Below, piece after piece: positions 13,439 through 14,593 of a stretch of 14,593 nucleotides of DNA. Each line of letters opens with the position of its first letter. Positions within the stretch are counted from its first letter, which is position 1. The DNA comes from Rhodocyclaceae bacterium UBA5602 (GTDB lineage: Bacteria; Pseudomonadota; Gammaproteobacteria; Burkholderiales; Rhodocyclaceae), in assembly GCA_002424865.1 (NCBI GenBank), contig DILC01000072.1, positions 11,250 to 25,842 on the forward strand, read 5' to 3'. The notes under the pieces were generated by a model. The model ran no database searches and was not told the DNA's origin. It worked only from the letters and a program-made list of their open reading frames with translations. The translations under genes were made by a program, and so were the position numbers.

Positions 13439-14032
13439 ATGAAATACAGCGCGCCCGATGAGGCAGAAGAAAACTTCGGGCCGAGTAAATCGGCGCTCAA
13501 GCGCGAGATGATTGCGCTGCAAAAGCTGGGTGTCGAGCTGGTTGCGCTATCCAGGGACCAGTTAAAAAAAATCGATCTGCCCGAGCGGCTGCGGGATGCG
13601 ATCCTTGACGCGCAGCGCTTTACCCAGCACGAGGCGCATCGCCGCCAGTTGCAGTACATCGGCAAGATCATGCGCGACATTGATGCAGCCCCCCTGCAAG
13701 CGGCCTTGGATGAAATTAACGGCATATCCACTGCGGCTACCTTGCGGCTGCAACGCTTGGAACGTTTGCGCGCGCAGCTGATGGAAGATGAATCGGTTTG
13801 CAGCGATATTGCGCGTGATTATCCTGGCGCCGATATTCAGCTTTTGCGCCAACTGCGCCGCAATGCGATCAAGGAAGCGCAGCAAAACAAGCCGCCACGC
13901 GCCTACCGCGAGTTGTTCCGCGTGTTGCGTGAGATGCAAAAGAATGCGGCGAATGAAGCAAGCCCGGACGATGCGGCCGATGGCCTGGATGACGCTGGCC
14001 AGAGCAGCCCGGATGGATTTTCTGGGGACTAA
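13439..14032 (+). CDS. darP: Ribosome biogenesis factor DarP (YjgA, DUF615)
   Basis: DUF615 protein that associates with late 50S ribosomal precursors in E. coli. It is 197 aa, slightly long owing to an acidic C-terminal tail. The helical body includes GPSKSALKREMIALQKLGVELVALS, IDLPERLRDAILDAQRFTQHEAHRRQLQYIGKIMR, and then LRRNAIKEAQQNKPPRAYRELFRVLRE, all characteristic. The tail after about residue 170 (ASPDDAADGLDDAGQSSPDG) is low complexity. The start ATG at 13439 has a weak TTGGAA upstream. Divergent from pmbA. Confidence 0.96.
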   Translation: MKYSAPDEAEENFGPSKSALKREMIALQKLGVELVALSRDQLKKIDLPERLRDAILDAQRFTQHEAHRRQLQYIGKIMRDIDAAPLQAALDEINGISTAATLRLQRLERLRAQLMEDESVCSDIARDYPGADIQLLRQLRRNAIKEAQQNKPPRAYRELFRVLREMQKNAANEASPDDAADGLDDAGQSSPDGFSGD

Positions 14033-14054
14033 GCCGTCACAGGATTGCCGCTAA

Positions 14055-14078
14055 AAAAGTCGGTGCTGGCGATACGGC
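14055..14078 (+). repeat. 24-base dispersed repeat, copy C
   Basis: Third copy of the 24-base repeat, 23 bases after the darP stop, in the same orientation as copies A and B. It is followed at once by the GGTTAGCCAG hairpin unit (14079-14116). Confidence 0.75.
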
Positions 14079-14116
14079 GGTTAGCCAGACGGCGCTGTGC
14101 GGCAAGGCAGTCTGGC
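14079..14116. repeat. Hairpin unit GGTTAGCCAG-N23-CTGGC
   Basis: GCCAGAC (14084-14090) pairs with GTCTGGC (14110-14116). The unit starts GGTTAGCCAG and reaches CTGGC after exactly 23 bases, the same layout as the hairpin at 4661-4698. No T-run follows, so it is not a typical terminator for darP. Confidence 0.6.
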
Positions 14117-14124
14117 CGTTCAAT

Positions 14125-14134
14125 GGGGGGGGGG
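14125..14134 (+). repeat. Poly-G tract (10 G) upstream of gcdH
   Basis: An uninterrupted run of ten G residues lies 55-64 bases before the gcdH start. It sits close to where a -35 element would fall if TAGAAT (14155-14160) is the -10 box. Homopolymer runs of this length can change size by slippage. Confidence 0.85.
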
Positions 14135-14183
14135 TTCCCAAACGCCTGCATGGTTAGAATGGCTGATTTTCAACCTTTGGGAA
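14135..14183. promoter_or_regulatory. gcdH upstream region: TAGAAT and TTCCCAAA inverted repeat
   Basis: TTCCCAAA (14135-14142) and TTTGGGAA (14176-14183) are a perfect 8-base inverted repeat that brackets a candidate -10 box, TAGAAT (14155-14160). The right arm includes the probable ribosome-binding site GGGAA. It could be an operator pair or a hairpin that hides the ribosome-binding site, depending on where transcription starts. Confidence 0.35.
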
Positions 14184-14189
14184 TTAGCC

Positions 14190-14593
14190 ATGACTCTTGC
14201 CGCCGCCAGACCTGCTGCTCAATTTTGCTGGGACGACCCCTTGCTGCTGGATCAGCAACTGACCGAGGACGAGCGCATGCTGCGCGACGCCGCGCGCGAC
14301 TACTGCCAGGGCAAGCTGGCGCCGCGCATCCAGTTGGCATTTCGCAATGAAACGACCGACCCGGGCATTTTCCGCGAGATGGGCGAAATGGGCTTGCTGG
14401 GCGCCACCATTGGCACGGAATATGGCGGCGCAGGGCTGAATTACGTGAGCTACGGCTTGATCGCTCGCGAAGTCGAGCGCGTCGATTCCGGCTACCGCTC
14501 GATGATGAGCGTGCAATCCTCACTCGTCATGGTGCCGATCAATGACTTTGGCACCGAGGCGCAAAAGCGGAAATACCTGCCCAGGCTGGCGAG
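14190..14593 (+). CDS. gcdH: Glutaryl-CoA dehydrogenase, N-terminal part (cut by window edge)
   Basis: FAD-dependent acyl-CoA dehydrogenase that oxidises and decarboxylates glutaryl-CoA to crotonyl-CoA in lysine, tryptophan and aromatic breakdown. The 134 visible residues begin MTLAAARPAAQFCWDDPLLLDQQLTEDERMLRD and continue with GLLGATIGTEYGGAGLNYVSYGLIAREVERVDSGYRSMMSVQSSLVMVPI. This run is highly characteristic of GcdH rather than of other acyl-CoA dehydrogenases. The frame runs off the right edge without a stop, and the catalytic glutamate lies beyond it. The ATG at 14190 has GGGAA upstream with a spacing of about seven. Confidence 0.93.
   Translation, partial: MTLAAARPAAQFCWDDPLLLDQQLTEDERMLRDAARDYCQGKLAPRIQLAFRNETTDPGIFREMGEMGLLGATIGTEYGGAGLNYVSYGLIAREVERVDSGYRSMMSVQSSLVMVPINDFGTEAQKRKYLPRLA

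Overview
The window looks like a stretch of a betaproteobacterial chromosome (Burkholderiales or Nitrosomonadales; the family cannot be fixed from sequence reading alone). This rests on the GC-rich coding style, the gene orders ctpA / small protein / moeB-thiF, glyA-nrdR-ribD and pmbA opposite darP (yjgA), and the gcdH N-terminus. No rRNA, tRNA, CRISPR array, transposase or phage structural gene is visible.

Layout. About 141-2940 (+): a probable three-gene run of an exported S41A C-terminal processing protease, a small protein with a possible HMA-like fold but no CxxC, and a MoeB/ThiF-type E1-like adenylyltransferase. About 2935-5994 (-): the operon glyA, nrdR, ribD (serine hydroxymethyltransferase, ribonucleotide reductase repressor, riboflavin deaminase/reductase). 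It ends tail-to-tail with moeB, and the two stop codons lie inside a 6-base overlap. The glyA-nrdR gap (4582-4749) holds four hairpins in a row. One is an inverted duplication of the nrdR start codon region and also creates a small overlapping leader ORF. About 6158-7075 (+): a solitary, AT-richer gene for an unrecognised protein with a glycine-rich hydrophobic segment, the only accessory-looking gene here. About 7195-7842 (-): a histidine phosphatase. It diverges from a complete TRAP transporter operon (8003-11449, +) whose binding protein resembles the TakP/FcbT1 class (2-oxo acids, mannitol/chloroaromatics). About 11466-13361 (-): a small membrane cytochrome-like protein (DUF4405 type) and pmbA (TldE). 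About 13439-14032 (+): darP. From 14190 to the right edge (+): the N-terminal third of glutaryl-CoA dehydrogenase, cut by the window.

How the genes fit together. Most of the window is housekeeping: envelope proteolysis, one-carbon and nucleotide metabolism, riboflavin and cofactor synthesis, ribosome assembly. The TRAP operon and gcdH are catabolic modules. The most unusual non-coding signals are the nrdR start-codon inverted duplication, a 24-base repeat in three same-orientation copies (7136, 7594, 14055), a shared hairpin architecture at 4661 and 14079, and a run of ten G residues upstream of gcdH. I did not find a convincing multi-gene novel system. The best candidates for something undescribed are the orphan gene at 6158 and the nrdR leader structure.
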